Positions 35,258-43,323 of a stretch of DNA of 64,000 bases are shown in pieces (within the stretch, counting starts at the first letter, position 1; each line of letters opens with the position of its first letter). The notes beneath the pieces were generated by a model. It was not told the DNA's origin. It worked only from the letters and a program-made list of their open reading frames with translations, and made no database searches. Origin of the DNA: UBA8941 sp963780545. Lineage in GTDB: Archaea > Thermoproteota > Bathyarchaeia > TCS64. A program made the position numbers and the translations under genes. The stretch is from assembly GCA_963780545.1 (NCBI GenBank), contig CAWACK010000008.1:124001-188000 (forward strand), in the 5' to 3' direction.

Positions 35258-36550
35258 ATGTATCAGCCACCACGTGGGACCCGAGACTTCCTTCCAGAGG
35301 AGATGAATAAGAGAAATTGGGTTCTTGACAGGATTAGAGAGGTTTTTGAGGCATACGGTTTCGAGCCTCTGGGGACACCTGCTTTTGAGAGTTGGGAGTT
35401 ACTCAAGGTGAAGAGCGGAGCGGATGTCATCAACCAAATTTACTACTTCAAAGATAAATCTGAACGAGAGTTAGGCCTTCGTTTCGAGTGGACCGCTAGC
35501 CTCGCGCGTGTAGTAGCGACGCATAGAGAACTCCAGATGCCTTTCAAACGGTATGCTATAGGACCTGTCTGGAGATACGAAAACCCAAGTGAGAAACGTT
35601 TCAGAGAGTTTTGGCAAGCTGACGCGGATATAGTTGGGGTGAAAGAATCAATTGCCGACGCAGAGGTTCTATCCACAGCAGTTGATTGTCTTAGACATCT
35701 TGGATTTGCGGGCTTCGTGATTAAACTAAATGACAGGAGAATCATTGAGGCATTAATCCAAGCAATTGGCATGCCAACAAATCGGGTGTTGGATATAATA
35801 AGGGCAGTTGATAAACTGGAGAAGATAGGCAGAGACGGTGTCATAAATGAACTTTCTAAGCTATCAATTGATGAACAAGCAACTGTGGAGCTTTTAGATA
35901 TTCTTACCCTCAATGGAAGCCCTAATGAAGTTCTTGCTCGAGTCGAAGAACTTTTCAAAGATATCCCTAAGGGAGTCGAGGGGATTGAATCCTTAAGGCA
36001 AATACTCGATTACGCGAAATCATTCGGATACGCTGAGTATATTGTCGTCGATTTAAGCCTCGCCCGTGGCTTAGATTACTATACGGGACCAGTTTTTGAA
36101 GTTTCGGCGAAAGGGTACGAAGACTATGGAAGCATCGCTGGTGGTGGCCGGTATGATGAGATAATAGGGCTCTTTGGTGGAGATACTACACCTGCAACAG
36201 GCATTTCTTTAGGTATAGAGCGTCTTGTTCCTCTGCTTGAACTGAAAGGCGGTTTCGAGGGAGCAAAGCTCGGAGTTGATGTCCTTGTTGCACCTATCTC
36301 AGATAACATGAGAAATGAGGCGATCGCTATTTCAAAGGAATTAAGAGATGCAAGAATATCTACTTTGCTTGATCTCCTTGGCCGCCGCCTCTCTAAGCAA
36401 CTTGAGTACGCTTCGAAAAAGCTTGTGAAGAAGGTAGTTATCGTGGGGGAAAAGGAGTTGTCGGAAGGCTTTGTCATACTACGAGACATGAAAACGGGAG
36501 AACAGGTCAAGGTGAAGCGCAGGGAGTTAATCAATCATCTCCGCAGTTAA
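35258..36550 (+). CDS. hisS: Histidyl-tRNA synthetase
   Basis: 430 residues. Class II synthetase: motif 1 region PPRGTRDFLPEEM and FEPLGTPAFES; motif 2 RYENPSEKRFREFWQADADI; His-binding LARGLDYYTG; motif 3 GTTPATGISLGIERL-like GGDTTPATGISLGIERL. Anticodon-binding domain at the C-terminus. Convergent with the EndA-like gene, overlapping by 24 bases. Confidence 0.97.
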   Translation: MYQPPRGTRDFLPEEMNKRNWVLDRIREVFEAYGFEPLGTPAFESWELLKVKSGADVINQIYYFKDKSERELGLRFEWTASLARVVATHRELQMPFKRYAIGPVWRYENPSEKRFREFWQADADIVGVKESIADAEVLSTAVDCLRHLGFAGFVIKLNDRRIIEALIQAIGMPTNRVLDIIRAVDKLEKIGRDGVINELSKLSIDEQATVELLDILTLNGSPNEVLARVEELFKDIPKGVEGIESLRQILDYAKSFGYAEYIVVDLSLARGLDYYTGPVFEVSAKGYEDYGSIAGGGRYDEIIGLFGGDTTPATGISLGIERLVPLLELKGGFEGAKLGVDVLVAPISDNMRNEAIAISKELRDARISTLLDLLGRRLSKQLEYASKKLVKKVVIVGEKELSEGFVILRDMKTGEQVKVKRRELINHLRS

Positions 36551-37078
36551 GCTGTTGAAATCGAGTTTTCCGAGACTATAATATATAACCTCTCCTCTCC
36601 TGTCCACGACTGCGAGTTTCAAAAACTTATTCCACTTCATTATCTCATTAAGAACTTCCTCTAGATGACCTATTGTTTCTGTAATGCCCTCGGAAACCGT
36701 ATAGATATAATAAATGGGAGATTTCTTCATATAACTACCTCGTTCATAGACTTCAAAACCGAGATTATTTTCTTTTGTTTTTTTTACAACGAAGCCCCTT
36801 CCACGGATATCTCGGTATACAATATACTTAGTCCAAAGTAGATTGTCTTTTAGTAGTTCCTTATCCAATAATTCTTGGAAAGAAAGTATCTGCCCACCCT
36901 CTTCATTGATTACAAAAATTCGCTCCTTCTCAATTAGGCTAAGCGCTTCGCATGGATCCAGGATAAGTACATTAGGATTTATACGTGAACCATAACCGTC
37001 TTGATAAAGGTTGTCTGCCTCATTTTGTGCGGGAATTATTATTTTCTTATCACTGTAGATGGCACTTATCTGCTGCAC
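36527..37078 (-). CDS. tRNA-splicing endonuclease subunit-like protein (EndA paralogue)
   Basis: 183 residues. The C-terminal half has the EndA catalytic-domain outline: YIVYRDIRGRGFVVKK, LGFEVYERG, then a strand IYYIYTVSEG, and KFLKLAVVDRRGEVIYYSLG at the end. In active EndA a Tyr-His-Lys triad cleaves introns. Tyr111 (FEVY) is present, but the spot of the catalytic His (HSxYLV in relatives) reads KSPIYY (Lys119-Ser120), so the His is missing; a Lys is nearby but not clearly aligned. The N-terminal part is weakly conserved. Best read as the non-catalytic structural subunit of a heteromeric (alpha-beta)2 enzyme, as in Crenarchaeota, with the catalytic partner elsewhere. Confidence 0.6.
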   Translation of the reverse strand: MQQISAIYSDKKIIIPAQNEADNLYQDGYGSRINPNVLILDPCEALSLIEKERIFVINEEGGQILSFQELLDKELLKDNLLWTKYIVYRDIRGRGFVVKKTKENNLGFEVYERGSYMKKSPIYYIYTVSEGITETIGHLEEVLNEIMKWNKFLKLAVVDRRGEVIYYSLGKLDFNSLTAEMID

Positions 37079-37193
37079 GACTTGTATCCTATGTTTTTCC
37101 CTGATAAAAGCTTATTAGACGATTTTCTTTATCATTTATCTTTATCCTTTTCAGATTTGAAAATTACTATAAAAAGACTGGGTGAAGAATTTG

Positions 37194-37550
37194 TTATGGT
37201 GATGAAGGCTTCTTTATCTCCCAACGACTGTCTCGACCTTCTCTTATCCATATTCCCCCAACGGAACGTATCGTATCATTAATCGGACCCCAAAGGTCTC
37301 CAAGAAATTTCTTTGGGCTCACAATTGTTGCTTCCTCGCCGTCTTCGATGTTGAGTAAATTTGTGTCGACGCCAGCTGTCTTAAGCTTCTCTTCGAAACT
37401 AGAGGGAGGCCACTCATCAGGTTTTTCTTCCTCTATTTGGTGGGCTACCTTTGTTACATTTCCAACTGACAATATGATGCCAATTTTTGATCCACAATCT
37501 GGACATGTAAGCCAGATTATTTTTGACTCCTCTTTACTCAAGGGGACCAT
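37194..37550 (-). CDS. Small cysteine-containing protein of unknown function
   Basis: 118 residues. One CxxC knuckle (TCPDCGS, about residue 16) near the N-terminus, then a hydrophilic middle and a C-terminal WGPINDTIRSVGGIWIREGR segment. Half a zinc ribbon only, so it may bind metal as a dimer or not at all. Not recognised. It diverges from the small zinc-finger gene at 37663. Confidence 0.5.
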   Translation of the reverse strand: MVPLSKEESKIIWLTCPDCGSKIGIILSVGNVTKVAHQIEEEKPDEWPPSSFEEKLKTAGVDTNLLNIEDGEEATIVSPKKFLGDLWGPINDTIRSVGGIWIREGRDSRWEIKKPSSP

Positions 37551-37662
37551 CTGATGGTTTAGAAGAATGTGACCTAATAAATCCTATTCCTAATAAACTT
37601 CGTATTAAGTTCTGTAAAAATTGTTATAACTCTATATACTATAATTAGTTTGAGGGTTGTTC

Positions 37663-37836
37663 TTGAGTGCTCAGACGAATGAATTTATATGCCCCTACTG
37701 CCCCCGAAAGTCCGCTAGTCCTGGAGGAGTGAGGTTCCATGTTAAGCTTACACATCCCGAAAAACTGGATGAGTTTACCTCTATGTACCTTCCTAAGATG
37801 ACCGCCCAGTTTAAGGAACTTAACCCAGAAACCTGA
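37663..37836 (+). CDS. Small C2H2-type zinc-finger protein
   Basis: 57-residue frame from TTG 37663 to TGA 37836, with GAGGG 7 bases before the start. FICPYCPRKSASPGGVRFHVKLTHPEKL has the C-x2-C-x11-12-H-x4-H spacing of a C2H2 finger. Such one-finger proteins occur in archaea, often as DNA- or RNA-binding regulators; the role here is unknown. A TATA-like ATAACTCTATATACTA is just upstream. Confidence 0.6.
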   Translation: MSAQTNEFICPYCPRKSASPGGVRFHVKLTHPEKLDEFTSMYLPKMTAQFKELNPET

Positions 37837-37892
37837 TTTCCGAAGTGGTGTAATATACTCTACATTTTTTGTGCCATGGATAGAAAGTCTGG

Positions 37893-37928
37893 CCCTAATC
37901 TTGAAGGTATACATTTTATAAGGCATAG
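37893..37928. repeat. 36-bp intergenic repeat, copy 1
   Basis: Shares about 29 of 36 bases with 43100-43135; both contain AATCTTGAAGGTA and ATAAGGC. Each lies 60 bases or less after a stop codon. Nature unknown. Confidence 0.45.
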
Positions 37929-38125
37929 TTATAGTGTATCGATCTAAGTCCGATCTTTAATGGATATACTATTCGAGATGTAAATTCGTTGAAAGATGAA
38001 TGTCGCCAGAATTAATTGATCGAAGGATCGAATAGAAGCCTTGGATAAATAAATTGGCTTTCCAATGAATCGACATTAATGCCAACCAATTTATAATCTC
38101 ATAAACTAGAATAATCCGATTTCCC

Positions 38126-38849
38126 ATGAAACTAACTGAATCAGTTTACCTAGTTGGTGGAGCTGCGTATGGATTATCACCGGCTGGAGACTGTAATGTG
38201 TACCTGATTGATGGCGGAAAAGAACTTGCGTTAGTTGATACGGGTAGCGGGCATGGAGTAAAGAAAATTCTGGAAAATGTGAGGATCGATGGTTTCGATC
38301 CAAGTAACTTAAAATCGCTTTCCTCACTCATTGCCACTTCGATCATATCGGCGGCGCATATGAGTTGAAACATATAACTAAGTGTAAACTCCTCGCGCAT
38401 GAAAATGACGCCCAATCTATCGTTGATCTCGATGGTAATGTTTTATTGGATATAGCAAAGGAACAGGGACTTAGTATTAAGGCGCCTCAACTAGATAGCG
38501 TGATTAGAGAAGGTGATTGCATAAACGTTGGAAACCTAATTGTTAAAGTGCTGCACACACCGGGACATACCCCGGTTGCATATCCTTATGTATCATAGAG
38601 AAGGATGGAAAGAAGGCTATATTCACTGGAGATATAGCATTCGCCACAGGTATGCTAGGTTTCATAAATGGACCAGGTTTTGATTTAGAATCGTGGAAAG
38701 TCAGTATTAAACGGCTCATTTCCGAGAAACCTGAAAGAATCTATCCCGGTCACAGTACTTTCATGCTAAGTGGAGCCACCGAAGATCTAATTTTGACCGA
38801 TAAAAAGATGAATGCGCCTTGGACTACGATAGTGACAAGCGTAGGTTAA
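38126..38849 (+). pseudogene. Metallo-beta-lactamase-fold hydrolase with two frameshifts
   Basis: Three frames join into one MBL-fold protein of about 240 residues. Frame 1 (ATG 38126): VYLVGGAAYGLSPAGDCNVYL and ALVDTGSGHG. The metal motif HxHxDH is only seen in the next frame: LTHCHFDHIGGAYEL at about 38325-38369. Frame 2 continues through VKVLHTPGHTP. After CATACCCCGG the frame shifts again to GCISLCIIEKDGKKAIFTGD and ends RIYPGHSTFMLSG. Both shifts are single-base; the second lies in a CCCC run. All metal ligands survive, so recent decay or sequencing error. Substrate unknown (glyoxalase II-like). Confidence 0.75.
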
Positions 38850-38853
38850 CAAA

Positions 38854-39633
38854 TTGGAGCACTCTCAGAGACAGGTGATTCTTGAATCTCCCTCACTTGA
38901 TGATGCTTTTTGTGCTGTGAAGTCTGGACTAAGTCTAAGAAAAGTAGTGATAATGGCAGGAAAATGCACCGTCTGTTACGAAGGAAGAGCGAGTTCACGT
39001 TTAGAGGCTGGAGAGAGACTAGCAATCTTCAAACCTGACGGCTCGGCTCTTGTTCACCGCCCTAGAGAATATCCACCCGTCAACTGGCAGCCGCCTGGTA
39101 GCCTCTACCAGACGAAGCTAACGAAAGAGGGGCTAGTAGTTAGAATATTCCGAAAAAAAGATCACGAGTTAATGGAGGTAACCTTCACCGAATTAAAAAT
39201 GGTCTCTGTTCTTGAACTCAAAGACGCAGGTGAATTCAGTTTGTATGCGTCTGAAAATGACATGAAGCAGGCTATTCTTTACCAGCCATCACTGCTTGAG
39301 GAGGGTTTCAGACCGATAACTAGTGAGAAACCCGTCGACCCAGGGTTCATAGATATACTTGGAGTTGATAAGAATAACATTTTGACGGTTGTAGAAATTA
39401 AAAGAGTAAAGGCCTCTAAAAAAGCTGTTCTACAGTTAAAAAAATACATGAATTATATCAATTTAGATGCAAACAGGCGAGTGAGAGCTATACTTGTCGC
39501 CCCTGAATTGGGTGTGGGTGTTAATGAGTTTTTGAACTCTTTTGGCTATGAGTTTAAGGCTCTTTCACCTCAAACGTGTGCTGAGGTAATAAAGCTCAAA
39601 ACTATCAAGCCAATTACGGATTTCTTCAAATAA
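38854..39633 (+). CDS. nucS: Mismatch/branch-specific endonuclease NucS (EndoMS)
   Basis: 259 residues, TTG start. N-terminal DNA-binding beta domain (VVIMAGKCTVCYEGRASSRL, and LAIFKPDGSALVHRP) and C-terminal RecB-like nuclease domain with PGFIDILGVD and TVVEIKR (catalytic Asp and Glu-x-Lys). Cuts both strands at mismatches or flaps in archaea that lack MutS-MutL. The last residues TDFFK resemble a PCNA-binding motif. Confidence 0.92.
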   Translation: MEHSQRQVILESPSLDDAFCAVKSGLSLRKVVIMAGKCTVCYEGRASSRLEAGERLAIFKPDGSALVHRPREYPPVNWQPPGSLYQTKLTKEGLVVRIFRKKDHELMEVTFTELKMVSVLELKDAGEFSLYASENDMKQAILYQPSLLEEGFRPITSEKPVDPGFIDILGVDKNNILTVVEIKRVKASKKAVLQLKKYMNYINLDANRRVRAILVAPELGVGVNEFLNSFGYEFKALSPQTCAEVIKLKTIKPITDFFK

Positions 39634-39698
39634 ATATTGTTTTATGTTTTATTATAATGGGACAAAAATATCAATAAACTTAGAAACACGTTGATTTT

Positions 39699-40949
39699 TC
39701 ATTTTATAATTTTTAACTGTTTACCGACATCTTCAATTGTCATTAAGACATCATCAAGCTGTTCTCGATTGAGCTTCGCGCTCATTTGAACACGTATCCT
39801 TGACTTATCGCGAGCAACCATAGGAAAGACAATAGGAACGACGAAGATACTCTTTTCATATAGCTTATCCGCGAGAGCTTTTGCAACTTGGCTCTCACCA
39901 ACTATGATGGGAATAATTGGAGTCTGACTCAGACCTGTATTAAAGCCGAGGTCGTTTACAGCTTTTTTGAAATAGTTCGTGTTCTTCCATAGAATATCCA
40001 CATGCTGCGGCTCATTCTCTAGAACGTCAATGGCAGCTATCGTAGCGGCAGCTACTGGTGGGGGGGGAGATGAACTGAGGAGCCATGTTCTACTTTTATT
40101 CCAGGCAAACTTGACGAGATCTTCGGAGCCCGAGATGTGACCACCGACTGTGCCATACGCTTTACTAAATGTACCCATCTCTACATGAACGCGCCTATGG
40201 TCGAGGTGAAAGTAGCTTATGATCCCTCTACCGCTTTCGCCGAGTACACCTTCACCGTGAGCGTCGTCTACATAAACCATGGCGCCATGCTCAGCGCCAA
40301 GTTTAGCTATTTTGTCTAAGGATGCGATGTCACCATCCATGCTGAAGACGCCGTCGGTTATGATCAATATTCTTCTATACAGTGGGATGTGCCTTTCTGC
40401 GTCGTCTAGGACTTTGGTTAGATCCTCCATATTGTTGTGTTTATAGACGGCTTTGTCTCCCCGTGCTAGGCGAACTCCATCGATAATGCTGCCGTGATTA
40501 AGTTCATCGCTAATGATGAGGTCGCCCTCACCTACTAATTGAGGAATTAGGCCTGAGTTAGCTTGGAATCCTGTTGGGTAAGTAAGAGATGCCTCAGCAT
40601 TTTTGAACTTGGCTAGCCTTTTCTCTAACTCCATATGGAGTTCCATTGTACCTGATATTGAGCGAACTGCACCAGAGCCGACTCCATACTTCTCTGTAGC
40701 AGCTATAGCAGCTGCTTTAAGTTTTGGATGGGTTGTCAAACCGAGATAGTTATTGCTGCAGAGGATGAGTACCTGTCTTCCGTCGATGATTGAGATAGGC
40801 TCGCTGGGCCCTTGAATGGTTTTAAGCCTCCAGTCCAGCGACTTATCCACAAGCTCCTGATACTCCTTAGCAAGAAAACCTGTTGTATCTCTCATGGAAT
40901 CACATTGTGAGATAAGTTGCGTGAAACCTTTACGTTTTTTGGGGGACAT
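39699..40949 (-). CDS. kbl: Glycine C-acetyltransferase (2-amino-3-ketobutyrate CoA ligase)
   Basis: 416 residues. PLP-dependent alpha-oxoamine synthase: LCSNNYLGLTTHP, FQANSGLIPQL, SDELNHGSIIDGVRLAR, VYVDDAHGEGVLG and the Schiff-base Lys in GTFSKAYGTVGG. Cleaves 2-amino-3-oxobutyrate with CoA to glycine and acetyl-CoA. Divergent, 49 bases away, from a threonine dehydrogenase-type epimerase, which makes its substrate. Confidence 0.93.
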   Translation of the reverse strand: MSPKKRKGFTQLISQCDSMRDTTGFLAKEYQELVDKSLDWRLKTIQGPSEPISIIDGRQVLILCSNNYLGLTTHPKLKAAAIAATEKYGVGSGAVRSISGTMELHMELEKRLAKFKNAEASLTYPTGFQANSGLIPQLVGEGDLIISDELNHGSIIDGVRLARGDKAVYKHNNMEDLTKVLDDAERHIPLYRRILIITDGVFSMDGDIASLDKIAKLGAEHGAMVYVDDAHGEGVLGESGRGIISYFHLDHRRVHVEMGTFSKAYGTVGGHISGSEDLVKFAWNKSRTWLLSSSPPPPVAAATIAAIDVLENEPQHVDILWKNTNYFKKAVNDLGFNTGLSQTPIIPIIVGESQVAKALADKLYEKSIFVVPIVFPMVARDKSRIRVQMSAKLNREQLDDVLMTIEDVGKQLKIIK

Positions 40950-40997
40950 AGAAGGAGTTATTTGATTCTGAGGTGAGAAATAACATCGGGGGCTACT

Positions 40998-41957
40998 TTG
41001 GGAGGAATAGGGAACATTCTTATAACGGGTGCATCGGGGCAGATCGGTTCTGAATTAACTCCAAAGTTACGCGAGATTTATGGTAAGAATAATGTAATAG
41101 CTTCCGATCTAAGAAAACCCCTCATAGATGATGGACCGTTTGAGCTACTTGACATTACGGACGCCAAGAGACTAGAGGAAATTGTTATCGATCACAAGAT
41201 AGACTCGATTGTCCATCTTGCAGCCCTCCTATCAGCTTCAGGAGAGCAGAAACCAAATCTAGCGTGGCACGTCAATGTCAATGGACTTTATAATGTCCTA
41301 GAAATTGCTAGAAAACAGAGAATGATAAGAGTATTTAACCCCAGTTCAATAGCTGTTTTTGGCCCAGAGACCCCTAGGAACTCGACTCCTCAAGAAACAG
41401 TGATGAGGCCTAAAACTATTTATGGAATAACTAAAGTAACAGGAGAGCTACTCGGAAATTACTATTTCTATAAATTCGGAGTCGATGTTCGGGGTGCAAG
41501 ATTCCCAGGTATTATAAGTAATATAGCGCCACCTGGTGGTGGTACGACTGATTATGCTGTAGAGATCTTCTATGAAGCAATTAAAAATGGTAGATACACT
41601 TGTTTTCTTAAGCCTGACTCAACGTTACCCATGATGTATATGCCCGATACACTCAAAGGCATAGTTAATCTGTTGGAAGCAGATCTGTCAGAGTTAAGAC
41701 ATCATACTGATTTTAACATGAGTGCTTTGAGCTTTTCACCAGCTGAATTAGCTAGTGAAATAAAAAAGCATGTATCCGATTTCCAGATAGATTACAAACC
41801 TGATTATCGTCAAGCGATAGCGGACTCTTGGCCGAAGAGTATTGATGACTCTTCTGCTCGGGAAGAGTGGGGATGGAAACCAGATTATGATCTTCCTGCA
41901 ATGGTTAAGGACATGTTAGAAGTTCTTGGCGAAAGGCATCGACTTGGAAAATTATAA
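40998..41957 (+). CDS. NAD-dependent epimerase-type L-threonine 3-dehydrogenase
   Basis: 319 residues. Extended short-chain dehydrogenase: NILITGASGQIGSEL (NAD site), HLAALLSASGEQ, and the catalytic Tyr-x3-Lys in YGITKVTGE. PGIISNIAPPGGGTTDYAVE is typical of the epimerase-like threonine dehydrogenase found in archaea and bacteria. With kbl next door it completes threonine to glycine plus acetyl-CoA. TTG start (40998). Confidence 0.85.
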   Translation: MGGIGNILITGASGQIGSELTPKLREIYGKNNVIASDLRKPLIDDGPFELLDITDAKRLEEIVIDHKIDSIVHLAALLSASGEQKPNLAWHVNVNGLYNVLEIARKQRMIRVFNPSSIAVFGPETPRNSTPQETVMRPKTIYGITKVTGELLGNYYFYKFGVDVRGARFPGIISNIAPPGGGTTDYAVEIFYEAIKNGRYTCFLKPDSTLPMMYMPDTLKGIVNLLEADLSELRHHTDFNMSALSFSPAELASEIKKHVSDFQIDYKPDYRQAIADSWPKSIDDSSAREEWGWKPDYDLPAMVKDMLEVLGERHRLGKL

Positions 41958-42365
41958 TTTTTAAGAAAACACATACTAATGTTTAAAAATTGTGGGACGA
42001 AAATGAAATTATTCTAATTTTTTTAATTTGTTTTTTTTAACTTATGTGTTGACAAGCTTTGAGGTTCTTTTTCTTGTAGAACCTTAGTTAGATTTGTTGC
42101 TGCCCTTATTGCCATTGCCGTAAGCGCACGCGACTTTTTTTAAATAAAAGTTCTTTAGGTATGGGTTTATCCTCGCTATCAAATATTTCTAAATAGATGC
42201 TTTTTCTAAAATATCAATTGCAACTTTAAAAATCGTCTCGTAACATATCTCTCTAGTTTTGCCAATTCTACTCTTGATAATACATTCTTGTTTATTGTTT
42301 GTCCAAGGAACCCTTAAATTAATATTCAGGAAATTTCTGAATATTGTATAGGACGGAAAAAACCT
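41958..42365 (-). other. Gap with a possible degenerate minus-strand gene
   Basis: No intact gene. On the minus strand, about 42350-42195 reads RVPWTNNKQECIIKSRIGK, TREICYETIFKVAIDILEKA then TAG; after a shift 42192-42135 reads EIFDSEDKPIPKELLFKKS, and after a run of seven A another frame reads SRALTAMAIRAATNLTKVLQ and stops at TAA 42023. The three pieces in order look like one decayed protein of about 105 residues. No start codon. Low certainty. Confidence 0.3.
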
Positions 42366-43082
42366 TTGATTGAGTCAAAAGAGCTAAATAAAGAATTTCT
42401 GGATGGTCTATTTGATAGAACTTTAAAGCCATTACATAGTAAAAACGCCAGAATAATATACAAAATATTTTACGACAAACAAAAATTTGATCATTTAACC
42501 ACACATGATATTGAAACTCAATTAGCCGAGTACAGTATCACGCTAAACAAGAAGGAGATAAATGGGTGGCTTTTATCTCTGCAAGAGGCAGGGCTAATAG
42601 CTAAGTTAGATGAGAGAGGGAAACCAGTAGCCTCAAATTATGACAACCGATATACCTTCGATTTATGGAAGTTAACGGAAACAGGATTAAAAGTAGGTTA
42701 TAGGATTTCTAATCTAATGTCAGTAGAGAAGAACGTTAATCTACCTCATTTAAGTGAGCTTACGCCTTCCTTGATTCATGAGCTTGAGGATCTTTACATA
42801 ACCGTGAAAGTTCTAACTATTCTTCATGAATATGGGGGTTCTATGAGTTATGTTAATCTAAGAAAAAGGTTGGCTGTTGATAGGGAAAAACTAGCTGTAT
42901 ATTCTTGGCCGGATTCGTCACATGCAGAGAATCCGCTCTTTGAGGTTAAAATCAAACCACTGACACTAAAGGGAAAGATCTATAAGCTTTTCGGATGGCT
43001 TTCAGAACAAGATCTTAACTTCACGCTTACTGAAGATGGGAGGAAGATCGCAGAAGAGATTATGTCTAAGGAACCTCAATAA
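42366..43082 (+). CDS. Winged-helix-like protein, function unknown
   Basis: 238 residues, TTG start. Helix-rich N-terminal part (KNARIIYKIFYDKQKFDHLTTHDI, then EINGWLLSLQEAGLIAKL) reads as a winged-helix DNA-binding fold, and a second helix-strand set recurs around VLTILHEYGGSMSYVNLRKRL. Probably a transcription regulator of unknown target. The region before it is AT-rich. Confidence 0.5.
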   Translation: MIESKELNKEFLDGLFDRTLKPLHSKNARIIYKIFYDKQKFDHLTTHDIETQLAEYSITLNKKEINGWLLSLQEAGLIAKLDERGKPVASNYDNRYTFDLWKLTETGLKVGYRISNLMSVEKNVNLPHLSELTPSLIHELEDLYITVKVLTILHEYGGSMSYVNLRKRLAVDREKLAVYSWPDSSHAENPLFEVKIKPLTLKGKIYKLFGWLSEQDLNFTLTEDGRKIAEEIMSKEPQ

Positions 43083-43099
43083 TTGGACATTTTTTAGGT

Positions 43100-43135
43100 C
43101 CCAAATCTTGAAGGTACACTATTCATAAGGCCTAC
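43100..43135. repeat. 36-bp intergenic repeat, copy 2
   Basis: Second copy of the 37893-37928 element; shares AATCTTGAAGGTA and ATAAGGC. Confidence 0.45.
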
Positions 43136-43323
43136 TGAGGAGCCATTAAAAATTGACATAAGATGATTAAAAAATACAAAATAATCTTAATAATTTACAT
43201 TTTTTCTAATATAGTCTTTTGGAAATATAAATCGGCTAAGAATATGTGGGCATCGTTTACGTCCATGAAGTTTTTCGAATCGTAAATGTCAAGGATTATA
43301 AGATGTAGCTGGATAGAAGTCGA

